A stretch of DNA of 64,000 bases, from contig JAANDG010000033.1 of the NCBI GenBank assembly GCA_036852015.1, forward strand, positions 186,001-250,000. Reading direction: 5' to 3'. The stretch's first letter is position 1. Each line of letters opens with the position of its first letter. Shown here one piece after another: positions 23,978-36,761 of the stretch. Source of the stretch: Pelodera strongyloides. Taxonomy: Eukaryota; Nematoda; Chromadorea; Rhabditida; Rhabditidae. Position numbers and translations under genes: made by a program. Below the pieces are notes generated by a model. The model worked only from the letters and a program-made list of their open reading frames with translations, had not been told where the DNA came from and ran no database searches.

Positions 23978-25190
23978 GAAGGGGGACGGCCTTGTACACC
24001 AGCCGCACCTGCGTCCTCGGTTAGCAGTGCTTGCGCAGAGCCAGGCCAGCGCCACGCAATACATACTTCGAAGTTGAATCTCCTAAATAGGGCAGAGAGA
24101 AAAACAAATTGTGGAATTCGGTCCATTTGCTAAACTTATTAAACAACAGGAAACTGTCAGCCCCATTCCAATTAACTGATTAATTAATTATAAGTAAATT
24201 AATTAAATTATGTATTAATTACGGTGTTTTAATGACTGCCAAATTACTTTAAAACTCTTTACACACGCTCAGAGAAGAGAGAGAGAGAGAGGGAGAGAGA
24301 GGAGAGAGCGAGATAGAGGAGAGAGAGGAGAGAGTGAGAGATAGGAGGGAGAGAGGAGAGAGAGAAGTAAGGCTAGGAAAAAAGAAACATATGTTATAAA
24401 ACATTATTGTTTAAAAAACTTAACCAAACAGGAAAAAAAAAAAACAATTGCGCAAAAATAAATAAAAATTAACTAATTAAAAATTGTACTTTTCCAAGTT
24501 TTCCTAAAAACCTAGCCCTTCACTAATCAAAAAGCATAAGTGCAACATAATACCCCAAATAGAACGCGCGCTGTAGCGGGCTCTAAATCGCTCGCTCGGA
24601 GTCACCCGGTCAATTCGGAGGCCGCTCTAGCGCGCGCCCACGCGGGGGCATGTAACTAAAACAGGGCACAATTGCTCTCTCGGAGAAGGCCGGCCCGACC
24701 AATTGTGGAAACCCATTTCAAAACATGATCTATTTAGGGTATTAGATTACAGTTACACTATTTGATTAGTGAACAACTGGGCTCTTAGGAAAACTGGGAA
24801 AAGTACGCCACGGAACAGATAAAAACTAAAGAAAACGAAATGAATGCCCGGCTCATGAAGTTACGCTATGATGAACGAAGTTACGACGTTACGACAGATA
24901 TAGTAACGTTACGGCACATGCAGTTATGCTACGGGACAGGAGGTGACGCTAAGGTCTAAGAAGTCTCATAAAGTTCCATTAAGGATCATGAATGGGAGAT
25001 GTTGGTAAAACTACCGTAATCGCTCAAGAATAAAGAGAAAATATGACTTTCGATAAAGAAACTATTAGAAAGAAAGAGGGAGAGGGAGAAAGCGAGAAAA
25101 ACAAGGAGAAAAAGATGGTGAGCAGAGAGAGAGAAAGAGAGAGAGAAATAATGAAAGACAGAGGGTGAGAGAGAAGAGAGGCGAAAATCA
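23978..25190. other. Intergenic, no clear gene
   Basis: Apart from a doubtful start exon at 24009-24064, this holds a GA-rich block (24270-24366), a GC-rich hairpin at 24560-24645 (AACGCGCGCTGTAGCGG against CCGCTCTAGCGCGCG) and purine-rich DNA at 25060-25190. Confidence 0.5.
24009..24064 (-). CDS. Possible first exon of a secreted peptide
   Basis: An ATG at 24064 opens MYCVALAWLCASTANRGR, which resembles a signal peptide, and the frame reaches a GTGCGG that could be a donor. It is unusually GC-rich. No later exon was found because the 23396-23975 element follows. It may be chance. Confidence 0.2.
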
Positions 25191-25959
25191 GAGGCCGTAT
25201 TCACCACTCAAGGGTAAACACTTCTCTAGAGACAAAACTTTTGGAACGCATTTTTCGGGAAGGAGAGTGAGTGGTGAATGCAAATTTTGTGACATATTAG
25301 CCCGTATTCTCGGGCGCACGGAAATTTTCCGTCGCGGAACATGTTCCGTTCCGCGAAAAGAATGGTATTCTCGGAAAAACGGAGCGTGTAGTTTGTAGTC
25401 TGCAAATTTCCGTTCGGCAAAACGGAATTTTTTTCCATACAAAAATTTCCCCGAGGTTTTTGGGTGGGAAATCACGACGGAAATTTTCCGTTGCTTTATT
25501 TTAACTTTATTTCTTTTGTAAATTATTGTTATTTGTTTTTCTTTCACCTTTTTTATTTTTAAAGAATAATTTTCGTTAAATTTACAGTTCGTTAGTGAAA
25601 AATTAAGCCCATTAATGCTAGAAATTTACTATAACTCTTTAAACAAAGAGCATATGTGTTAAATTATATATAAAACAATAAACTATTATAATATAAACTC
25701 AAAATATGAAAGAAAACTAACGGTAAAGCCAAGGTTTTAAACTACGCGGAATATGTTCCGTTCGATTCGAATTCTGGCGCCCATCCAGAGCGGAACCAGT
25801 TCCGCAGCGGAAGATTTCCGTGCGGATATTTTCCCGGAACATGTTCCCATTTTTGAAATTCCGTGCAGCCCGAGAATACGGGCTAATCTCGCTTTCTAGG
25901 GAAATTTTCTCCGAGAGACAGTTTTCTCCAGGGGTAAACGGAGTGGTGAATACGGCCTC
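25191..25959. mobile_element. GAGGCCGTATTCACC element carrying a nested element
   Basis: Left end GAGGCCGTATTCACCACTC, right end GAGTGGTGAATACGGCCTC, with GGGTAAAC just inside both. The centre is occupied by a second inverted-repeat element (25298-25885). Confidence 0.88.
25298..25885. mobile_element. Nested TAGCCCGTATTCTCGGGC element
   Basis: Ends TTAGCCCGTATTCTCGGGC and GCCCGAGAATACGGGCTAA are perfectly inverse. The interior is rich in GGAACATGTTCC- and GGAAATTTTCCG-like palindromes in both arms. Non-coding. Confidence 0.85.
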
Positions 25960-26043
25960 AGGAAACGAAAAGGAGGACGACCAGGGAATAGAAAGAGAGA
26001 GGGATGGAAGAGAGGGGCTAAAGAGAGAATAAACGTATGAAAC

Positions 26044-26179
26044 CCATCGAACGACGATCCGTGATGTAGAGATTGTCCAGGATCTTCTCCTCGTTGAAGT
26101 GGACCATGTTGCCAATGTCGATGACGGCGTTGTCGTCGTACATCAGGAGCACCTTCGCCTCGTCCTGCAGCTCGTTATC
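26044..26179 (-). CDS. Orphan exon of an unidentified conserved-looking protein
   Basis: The minus strand has the acceptor TTCCTATACTTCTTCAAG, then 45 codons plus one base reading DNELQDEAKVLLMYDDN, AVIDIGNMVHFNEEKILDNL and YITDRRSMG, then the donor GTTTCA. It is GC-rich with strong third-position bias (GTGCTCCTGATGTACGACG), unlike its AT-rich surroundings, so it is very probably coding. I do not recognise the family. An earlier short exon may be 27652-27612 (donor GTAAAG), and a plus-strand stretch at 28797-28858 reads a loosely similar FLYNELPSDVYIMF. Neither is secure. Confidence 0.55.
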
Positions 26180-27764
26180 CTTGAAGAAGTATAGGAAAAT
26201 GTCGAACGTTAAACGAATACTTCAGATAAGTACTCCGTGCAATCGCCGACTCTAAAACAGATCGTATCATCAATTAGCTAGAAGTAAAACTTGAAGATGA
26301 AGCTATGGAAGATCTTTCAAACTAAGGGCGCGTTCGGGTTGCTCTTTCCGAAAGGAAAACACGCAAATTTATCGCTCGGATTGGATCTTTCCGAAAGGAT
26401 CTAATGCTTTGAGAAAGCAAAAAATACAGTATGAGTTTGCATGTTGAGCATGCAAATGTCTGAATAAGCATGGCGAAATGCATACGGAATACCTAATCCA
26501 TTCTGAAAAGTGGTAAAATTGGGAAAAATACCTTTTTTTTCATCTGTGTGGGTATGCGTATGCACCATTTGATAAAGTTCCGGTTGTGTACCTGAAAGTT
26601 AGAAATTAATTATGTAATGACAAGGTAGTTGATAGTAGGAGAAACAAGCCTGCGTATCTACCGAAATATAACATATCGAAATATAACGCATTATAACACA
26701 TCACTGGTTGCTTATAGTACTGTGAGGGTGACATGAAAATACGGAAATACTTAAATAATTTTTCGTAAACTATAAAAAATGAGAGCAAGGATTTGACACA
26801 AGGAGTGCGAAATGATCTATGCTGACCATTCGCGAAGGGATGTCGAATCAATAAAAGCAATTATCACTTATATTGTGATAATTAGAACTGACAATTGGAA
26901 AAAAAACAGGGTTGATATACAATTCAAGAACAATTGCAATAGGCGTCAACATTATGCGCGTAGTTTGTAGCCAATTACCAAAAAAGGAAAGGGAATGGTT
27001 TGTCGTTGTTGTTTTTTTATCTGTTGCACAAATAAAAATTAGTACAAACTAAAGAAATGCTAACATATGTAGAAGTTTTTACATTTGGACGTAAGTTGGG
27101 AGTTGTGACTGATATGTACTTGATACATGTAAGCCAATCATTCTAATTTTGCTATACTCTAATTTTATTATCGCCACTTATTCTAATTTTCGTAGTCTAA
27201 TTGAATACTGCAGGTACGAAATATATTAGAAGAGCAAAATGAGATATAGCATAGCTGAGCGAGATACGTTTCAGCTAGGCCTTATGTGATACGCTACCAC
27301 ACAGCTTGTTAACGCATCCGTTAAGAGAGAATTTTGTTTGATAAAAACAAAAACAAAAAGAATTGCAGATAATTATGATCCCTATTGGTTCCATAACTAA
27401 TTAATAATATTATTATGTTGATTAACACATGAGACACATTCTATAAAAATAATATAAGCGGATATATTGTACAAAGTAAAATCATATCTCCATTTACGAG
27501 GTTTAGTAAATTGAAAATGAATATACCCTTACAGTTAGCAATAGTTTCTACCCGTTTCTACCCACTATACCAAGTTACAAAGTGCGAAAATTGACGCCGA
27601 ACCAGATCAAAGTGGTGCAGCCATTCCACTATCTTTACCATGGTTTCGATAAAGGCTGCCCAGCCAGTGCACCGAGAACCTGACGGGAAACTTTCGAAGT
27701 CTGGGCGCGATTTGCTGCGTGGTTTAGGTATACCTGCTCCTTATTTGCAGAGCACAATTAGTGT
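26180..27764. other. Intergenic or intron, nothing recognised
   Basis: AT-rich, without terminal repeats or spliced open frames that I can support, apart from the doubtful 41-base piece near 27612-27652. Confidence 0.4.
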
Positions 27765-28107
27765 TTAAAGGGAATATGTAGGCCCTTTTTGAAGTTAAGC
27801 TGTATTAATAGAATGCGTGTTGCCCATTAAGGAAACAATAACAAAAGTTGTCTACAATTACCCACTTAAAAGAAAATCAATTACAAAGCTCGCCTTTTCC
27901 ATAGTAAACGCTAATTTGGAACCCTTGCATAAATTTGGGTCTGATTGAATAAATTTCAGTTTAAATCGGCAAATAGCAAGATTCAAGATGCAGCGCATTC
28001 CAATTTCGTATTTACATATTCAGTCGCCTATTTAAATTAACGTCTGGTATGGAAACGCTAGTTTCGCTTTTTTTTGCTCATTTTGAGTGCCTACATATTC
28101 GCTTTAA
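27765..28107. mobile_element. TTAA-flanked MITE, family 2 (copy 2)
   Basis: TTAAAGGGAATATGTAGGCC at the left and GCCTACATATTCGCTTTAA at the right. It shares the interior with 34-398, including 'gaaacgctagtttcg' near the right end. Confidence 0.85.
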
Positions 28108-30491
28108 CGTTTTAAGCCCTCGCATGAGCTTCCCTAGATTTCTATTTAAATATCCCCTAAACATGCCCTTGTGCCTCATAGTGTCATTGTGGCACACTAA
28201 ACAAATTTGCTGGTTTGATTTCCTCCGAAAATCACCCGGGCATTTTGCGGGCCCTTGGTCGGGCAGTTTAGGTCGCCTTTAGGCTGACACCCCGTGCTTT
28301 TCATTAGGAAAATGGAAGTGAAGCGCTTTGTGAAATAATGCTATTTTAGTATTGGAGAATCTATTAAACATTAAAGTTACCGGGGTTGAAATACAAATAC
28401 GAGAGAGGTTCTTCTGAGTGAGCTTTTGCCACGCAGAAACTGCTGCATACCTTATTTTGTTCGATGACATATCTGGAACATCGCCAGCACTTTTCTTCGT
28501 GTTTGATGCATTTTCTTGTGATACTTACCTGCAATCTAGCCCTGCTCAGTACTTCGGCTCCTCAGGCGCGCAGCGCGGAAATACGTAGCCGCGTTCGCGG
28601 GAAGTGATTGGAAATTTTCATTGAAAAAAATCGAGACACTGAGAAACCTCCCTTGGTGTACTCAATTTGTGGTGTAGTCCAAGTACGCGCGCCACGAACT
28701 ATCGACCAGAGCTACTTGAGTCTACAGTGATAAATCTTCTATCGATTCCTGAAGCACATCTGTTGCGGCCCTGCCATGCTTCGGAATTCAGCAAAATCAA
28801 GGGTTCATGTTCTTGTACAACGAGTTGCCCAGCGACGTGTACATCATGTTTTGACTATTAATTTGTATTTTTGAAAACGGAGCTGTCATCGCCTGCCCTA
28901 GATGGAGATGCATGAAAATGCCACTCATCAAATATGCATCGGAATTAGAATTTTTGAGAATAGAAAGCAAATTACAATGACGAAAATCTGTGGTTAAGAT
29001 TGATGGGGTTTTCTAGAGTAAGATGTGATATTGTTTTCTGCAGTGTATGGAATACTGTATTATATTTATGTTATGCATGAATGCAAGAAGCTCGGTTCTA
29101 TCGGGTATAAAGCAAGAATGTTCAGGGAATTTATACACGGAACAAATCATTATTAAATTTCAGAGGGGCGAGAGACAATGAGAATGATAGTAAAAGAGAG
29201 AGATACATAGAGAGATATAGATAGGGAAAGCCGAAAGGAAGTGAGAAATTTTACAGTACCCAAATTGTACTTTTTGCTCCACTTGGGTTACGGTAGGTTA
29301 GTCTCCTATGCACAAACTCCAAACATAGCCACACAGATCAGCTGAAACGGTAATTTCCGAAAGTCGTATGTCCTTCCCGTGTGAAAAGTAATGTCTTCCG
29401 GCGTCGACCTTTCATCAACTTCCGAAAACAGGAGTTTTTGCCCCGAATTCCGGAAATTTACCCATTTCCGTAGGACATTAGTTACGACAGGGTAAGGTAC
29501 TGAATGGTAATTATCTGATAGAGAAATGTTGGCCTATCTATAGTCATTGATTTTGGTCGTTTGTAATTGTTATATACCCACGAAAACACTAAATTATGAT
29601 AACGTCTCTAATTGTAAGTACAGTTGTACAGTGCAAAAGCCAGCAACTTGTATGACAGCTGAGAGTCAAAAAAAAAAAACAATATGTCAGATGGTGATAC
29701 TTATAGTTTTAAGCCGCACAGAAGCTGTGCACCCGCAAGGGTCCATGATTTTACCCCGATGAATATGGTAACATTTTACTTGCACCGTTGGCCAGCCAAC
29801 GTCTGATGTAACGGGCTTCAAGGTGTTCAAAGTTCAAAGGTACTGCTAGAACAGTGGGGCCGTGCACAACTAAATTCTTACGTATTTATGCTAATTTACT
29901 CGAATTTAGCTCGGTTCTTTATTCTAATTTATGTTCATTTGCACAAGTTGCATAAGAATGATGGTGCAATCGATGCTTTACAAAAATCGGCTAGTATTTC
30001 GCTTTAACATCATCAGTATCTGGTTGTACATAAAAGAGATTGGAATCTATACAAAACGGTGGCGTGCATGACACATACAAATAACTAGTTAGAAGTTAGA
30101 AGTGCCCATCATTATGAATTCTAAATCGATACTGTAGATTCATGTCATGCATGCTCATCATTTAATAGTCATTTAGGCTTGAAGAGCTTGTTCATTTATT
30201 CAAAGCTTGTTCAACGCAATGTTCCAAGATTTTGTGAGCAAGCGTATTCTCGCGAGCACGCTGATTCTCGTGCGAGAGCCTGGCGAAGATACGGCGAGGG
30301 GCGATTCTTTTGCACTTGGTTCTAGGTGTCGGGACAGATCGTTCACGCCGTTAGGATGACTATGACATGACTTTGACGTCATTTGTTCTTCTCAATTCCC
30401 TTCTAGCTGTCAATGGTTTCACAAAGGGGGCGTGGTCTGGCCATCGTAGCCTGGCCGCCCCCTTGAGAAGGCATTCTACTCGCCCGCACCC
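28108..30491. other. Intergenic, no supported gene
   Basis: It contains a copy of the 21345 repeat at 28558-28640 and a truncated MITE at 29855-30007. The rest shows no gene. The 150 bases before the RFamide start (30340-30491) are GC-richer and probably hold its promoter, but no element can be named. Confidence 0.45.
29855..30007. mobile_element. Truncated family-1 MITE
   Basis: Interior 'acgtatttatgctaatttac' and 'gcacaagttgcataagaatg', right end GGCTAGTATTTCGCTTTAA. The left terminal repeat is absent. Confidence 0.75.
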
Positions 30492-33400
30492 ATGCAGCAC
30501 GCCGTCGTAGCCGTCTGCTTTGTCGCACTTTTGGCCATTTGCCAAGCGCAGGTGAGTACGGTAGGAAATCAGATTGTGTAAATGTTTTCTCTAAATTGGA
30601 TTACGGTATCGTTATGGTCGCACGGAGCCCAAAAACCTACAGTAGCCGGCCCAAATGCTAAAATAGATTAGTCGGTGATTAAGAGTCGGTTTTTGAAATA
30701 ACCTGTCAATTAATAAAATTGGCGGTCAAAAACATAATAAAGACTTTCCGACATCATAGTAAGGTGGATTGACATATGGCCAGGGGGGGGGGGGCAGTGT
30801 GACATTTCTTAGGCTCACATACTAATAACATATAAGGGTGGTTGATTTTAATTGGACTGCGCAATTCTGACGCCTAAGCCTGATGACCTCTTTTCTTCAA
30901 ATAAGGGAATCTTTCGTCTAGAATCCTTCATGTTTGACGTAAGGAAAATTGGGGCCGCAAGAAATTATTAAGCGCAAATTTGGCCGAGAATAGAGAATAT
31001 TCTGTTTTTTTTTCTCACTTATTTTTGGTAAACTAGGTGAAGAAATATATCTAAATTGATTTTGCTTCTGGAAGCCTGGAGCGGCTGAAGGAAGGACTTT
31101 ATCATGCTCTACTACAACTCACGAATACTTTGAGTCCACTTCTTTCCAATCAACTAAGATAGGTCCCAACTTAAAAATGATCTCTATGGAGGGGTCTAAA
31201 GAAATAGGTACTACGTGTACTAACAAAAGATGTAAAATATGTCCACTAGTTTCACGTGAGCTTCTCACTCGTAGCAGTTCTACCAGATATTATACACCTA
31301 CATTTTCTACAAACACAACAAATTGCTGCAGCACTGGTATAGTTTATTGCATAACATGCTCCAAATGTCTAATACAATACGTAGGAGAAACAAAAAGAAC
31401 ACTCAAATGCCGATTTAGCCAACATCGGTACCACATGAAAAAGAATTCTACAGATACACTACTATACAAACATTTTTCTGCATGTCAGGCGGACGTAGAA
31501 ACAAAAATGTTTTCTATCCATATACTTGATAGTCTCAGTAATAACAGCGATACAAATATAAGAAAAACAAAAGAATTGTTCTGGATAAAATTACTCAACA
31601 CGGCTTATCCATTTGGTTTAAATGACAATATCAAAGGATATGGTATTATCAGTGACAATAGCAAAAAAGGTTTAGGAAACAATAAACTTCCTTACTTCGC
31701 TCTCAAAATCAAAAGACCACCCAAAAATCGCGGAATAAGAAAACGTTCACATTCTCGCAACAATTACCCAACTCCAGACATCTCAACCACACTATGTTAT
31801 TCAAAACTTTCTAAACTCTACTCAAGTATTCCTTCATCAACCAAAAAACTTCTTATAAGACAATACTACAACAATGATGTTACTTTCGATTTTAAGCGCA
31901 ACACAGAAGCAATATGCGGTCGAATGTCAATACATTATCATGTTTCTAACACAAGTACAAAAAGCGTTCAACAAACAGACTTTGATTTACACATACCTTT
32001 TCTTGAATTTGCCTCACCACACAATAATCTCAATTATCAGGTCAAAAAAAGTATCAAAGTATTATTCAACACTAACTCTATTCCTAATTCTCTAATACCA
32101 CGCATCCGATTTATTCCAAAATACAACATCCCACTGGGTCCAAAAATTTTCAATTATAAAACACTAGTCAATTCAGTTACTACAACCAACATTACATGCA
32201 ATTGCAGCACATTCCTATCTAAATGCAATGGAAAAGAAATAATGTCTATCAACAATATTTCTCATATAGTTTCCGGTAATTGTCAAATATTCTCATCAAA
32301 CTATCCTAAAGCAACACAATTACTTTTAAATGGGACAAAGTACCGCTGTCCATATAGTCACTCACATTTTCAACAAACACTCAAAGAAACCTCTCAAGAG
32401 CTGAGTACTCGCCTCAAAAAATACTTTATGAAGAACAGTATTCCTATTCCAAATATGAAATTCTTTTTGGATGACCTTAACTTAACTTCTGCTATTTTTG
32501 AAGAACAACACATACGTGCAGTCACACGGGAGATCCACAAAATAAAACAAAATTTCGTTGTAACATGTGTGGACAAAGCCAATTCCAACTTCTGCTTTTC
32601 ATGTCCTTTATTATACCGTAACTTCCTTCATAAGGAGTTGGGCATAGTTTACTCTAACAATGTTTACCAAACAGTGGGCAATGATACATATCAACCATAC
32701 AGTTTAGAGACAAAAGATTCTATAATAAACAGACACAGTGATTACTCGAGTCTTTTCGGTATTAATCTTCCAGATAACCACAGAAAACTACCTAACATTT
32801 ATGCCATACCCAAACTCCATAAACCTACAATTAAAATGAGATTTATAACAGCAGCTAAGGTTAGTTCTCTTAAAAACATTTCTATTTTAACACAAAAAAT
32901 ACTCAAACATTTAAGAACACATTTTTCAAACTACTGTAAAGCAACTAGCAATCATAATATCCACAAATCTTACTTTTTTCAATTGATAATTCAATGCAAA
33001 TTTCCAATAATTCTAGTCTTCACCGCTTCAATAAAATACGAGTTATGGATTTCAGTAGTCTTTTTACCAACTTACCACACGATTGTGTCCTTAAAAATAT
33101 GTATGAACTACTCGAATTATGTTTCAAAAATGCTGGTAAAACATACATAAATGTTTGCATTTAAACACTGCTTCTATACTGATACATACTCTCAAAATTG
33201 CTACACACTAACAGAGGTTAAACATATAATACATTATATTGTCACAAACAGTTTCTTAATCTTCAACAACGAAGTATTCCATCAAACAAAGGTGTCCCAC
33301 AAGGAGGTAACGCCTCACCACTCTTGGCAGATCTCACTCTATCAATTATAGAATTCAATTTTTTCAAAAGTAACAACAACTCACATCTAGTTTACAATAC

Positions 33401-34056
33401 ACGCATGTTTAGGTATATGGATGATATTGCCATATTTTATAATAATATTTGTGACTTTGTTCAACTCATAAATATGTATCCTACATCTCTTAGTCTTGAG
33501 CCTGCAAATGATAGTGAAAATTCAGCAGCTTTTCTAGACCTTCAAATTACTCGAGTTAATGATAAGTGGGCTATAAATTTATATAACAAAACAGACGACT
33601 ACACATTCGACGTCATTAGATTTCCAAATGTACGATTCTCATATCTCAACAAATATCAAACTAAATTGTATAATGGGTGAAATAATACGAATATACCGTT
33701 GCACTTCTTCTTTAGAGTTTTTCAAAGACAAGGTTTGTCAACTTACACGCAAACTTATTCGTAATAAATATCCCTTGTCAAAAATCACTCAAATATTTCG
33801 GAAAACTATTCACCGACACCCATGTATAGCACTAAAATATAATAATGACAGCAAAAGACTGACTAATTGGTACAACAGTAATTTCAATTTTAACATATAA
33901 TATCTAACTTAACCTATTCACTATTCTTCACATTATTAACCATATTACCTAATTAACTAACACATAATAAGTATTATTACAAAAACTAACCAACTAATAC
34001 ATAACTATTACTTCACATAACATCTCCCCATAACAAACACACCATCACACAAACGC

Positions 34057-34092
<36 letters not shown>

Positions 34093-36479
34093 CAAAACAC
34101 ACATAATATGGCACCACACTACAAACTACAAATAACATAATCTCACATCACACTACAAACTACAAATATAAATATAATTGTACTCGAACATTAAAAAACC
34201 AAACAATTAATTAACTGCAATAACAATTGCACTCAACATAAAATCGAACATACACATAATCAATCACACAATCTTCAACCAAACTTTATTTTTCTTTATA
34301 CATAGTTATTTTCTCTCTCTCTCTCTTGTGTGCATTCTCATTTTTATTTATTTTTTTCCTATCGCTCAAAGCTGTGGTCATCGTACTGATGAGACCCAAC
34401 TACAGCAAAATCCTCGTATACGATCAGGGTCGAAACGGGGTTATCATGTTAAAGAACATGATACACTTTATCTCTCAATACTCTCATTTATACTTTTCCT
34501 TATATTACTGTAACTCTATTTACTTCTTTTTTTTAAATTATGCATAACACTGTTGTATAAATTCTAGCTATGGATATTCAACAAACATATGTATAACATA
34601 CTTATTATTCCGTTTATCGTCTTTATTCAAAAATAGTTGATTGTGTCCCTCCAGTTGGGACTTGTCATTTAGGACGGTGATATCTCTATTGGCACGAGGT
34701 TACTGTATTCTAAGTATCGACTTGACGGACTCGTTTTGGACCTAAAGCGGTATGACAGCCGGTTTCGAAATTTATTGCCATGCACTTTATGCAAATAACC
34801 TGGCCATACAGTTTATGCAAATAACCTGGCAATACTACGCGATTTTTTAAATCTAATTATACTAACTGGTTTACAACATGCCGTTGGCCGTTGTCCAAGT
34901 GATGTTTCAAAAACCGGCCGTTATACCGCTTTAAAGCCAATCAGGCAATTCAAAAACGGTAAACCCATGTTCAACTCTCTAAAATGCAACTATATTATGT
35001 ACACAAAAGTCTCTTCACGACACTTTTCAGTAAAAAATACTATTTGTAAGATCCAGTTTTCTGCACTCCCACCACTATACCGAGTTTCAGTTTATCTTGC
35101 CGGCCGGCGGGAGGCTCGGAAGGCTCCCAACTTTGTGCATATGGTCAGGGAATAATCCGCGTTGGGAGTTTTCTCCCACTCCTGCTTGCGTGCCACGGAT
35201 TGTTGTTGCCCCAAAACAACTCCTTGAAAGCTAGTGTCTATTGTGCTAATCATAAGCAAAGTAGCAAAACATCCCAAGAATGTTTTCCAAAAAGTGAACA
35301 ATAGAGTAACGCTCATAGAGAAATCAAATTTTCTTATGACGCCGACAAGTGCCAATTGTTCAAACGCAGGGCTTTTGCAGCAAAACAATTAGTATTCTTC
35401 TTTGACGCGTGGAAAAAATGTGTTTTGAGTTTAGCCACAATTTCAAAGTCTATAAAAATTTACTTGAGTGAAGTATAATTTCTTTTCTCATCTTCTCTCT
35501 CTCTATTTCTCTGTCTGTCTGCCTGTCTCTCTCTCTTTCCCCCTCTCTCTCTCTCCCAATCTCTCTCTCTCTTTCTCTCTGAAGTATCGTGAGTGATTCA
35601 ATACCAAAAACCAACTACGACCACGAAAATCGCGAATTGTTCGTGACTTGTCACTGCACGTCACCAATTTGTGGCGAAAATCTTCTTTTTTTTTCTTTTC
35701 TTGTCTACATAATGAGTGAAAAGAAGTTGAAAATTCACACAGAAGCCCCATGGGAATGAAAGACTTTAAATTTTGACGTTCCAAGTAAATCCGTGAATTT
35801 CAAGTTTTATATGAAAGCCTTGTGACGTGAAAAGAGCCATTTTTCTTGAAATAAATGTAGCGTTGGATGTGTTAGTCGATCCAAAATGAGGGTTAGAGCA
35901 GGAGGCAAATGTGACTTAGGCTTAGGCCTAGGCTTAGGCTTAGGTGCTCCTACTGTCCATTTCTGCGGATGTTCATTCCGAATCATTTTAAGTACTGTAA
36001 AAAACTGTTGCAATTTTGTTTCCTTAACCCTGTAGGATCAACTCAATAAGCACATCTTTTGACATGCCCTGAGCCTGATCGATAAAGTCGTATGTATTCC
36101 ATATTCCGTAATACTTAGATAGGCGATGTCCCCCGCAAGAAGCTGCCCCCCCTGTCTCTCTCGTAAGCGTTGGAATTTGTGAATTTATACCGTAATACTT
36201 AAATTCTGGCTAATCTCCGGAAATGGGCCTACACTTCTTATTTTTAGTAAAAGGTTGCTTCCTCGTCTAAGAAATCTCAAAGGAAATATTCCTTAAAGTT
36301 GCCTAAAGTGCATCCTGCCATTTCACACAGAAACATCATTCACATAACCGATTCTTAATTGACTAATCCGTAAGGGTAATCGTGTTAGTAAGGTCACGTA
36401 GGTGTGCTTACTTGGTCTACCCGAAAATATAAGTTTATTCTAGGTACACAACCCGATTTATCCACTTTGTTGAAATTCA

Positions 36480-36555
<76 letters not shown>

Positions 36556-36708
36556 CTCTCTATGTATCTCTTCTCTCAGCACTCCATCTGTGCCTAGCTC
36601 CCGTTCTCTCTCTTTTGACTATGTGTGTGGTTTCCGTCGAATTAAGGGTGACGAAGTTGTAGATGTAACATAGGTGATGGTCTCCGCAAAAATCTCTCCA
36701 TTCTCTCT

Positions 36709-36761
<53 letters not shown>

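Larger units (their letters stand above)
31050..34680 (+). mobile_element. Penelope-like retroelement with N-terminal endonuclease (Naiad-type), decayed
   Basis: Boundaries are approximate. A single frame links an N-terminal GIY-YIG domain to a reverse transcriptase, the permuted order of the Naiad/Chlamys clades. AT-rich, A-biased coding sequence differs from the host exons. After the ORF come an (AC)n tract (34061-34093), a hammerhead-like motif (34386-34436) and AT-rich DNA. Nine bases, GTCCCAACT (31167) and AGTTGGGAC (34653), are inverse at the two sides and may mark the edges. It lies in intron 1 of the RFamide gene, same strand. Confidence 0.75.
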
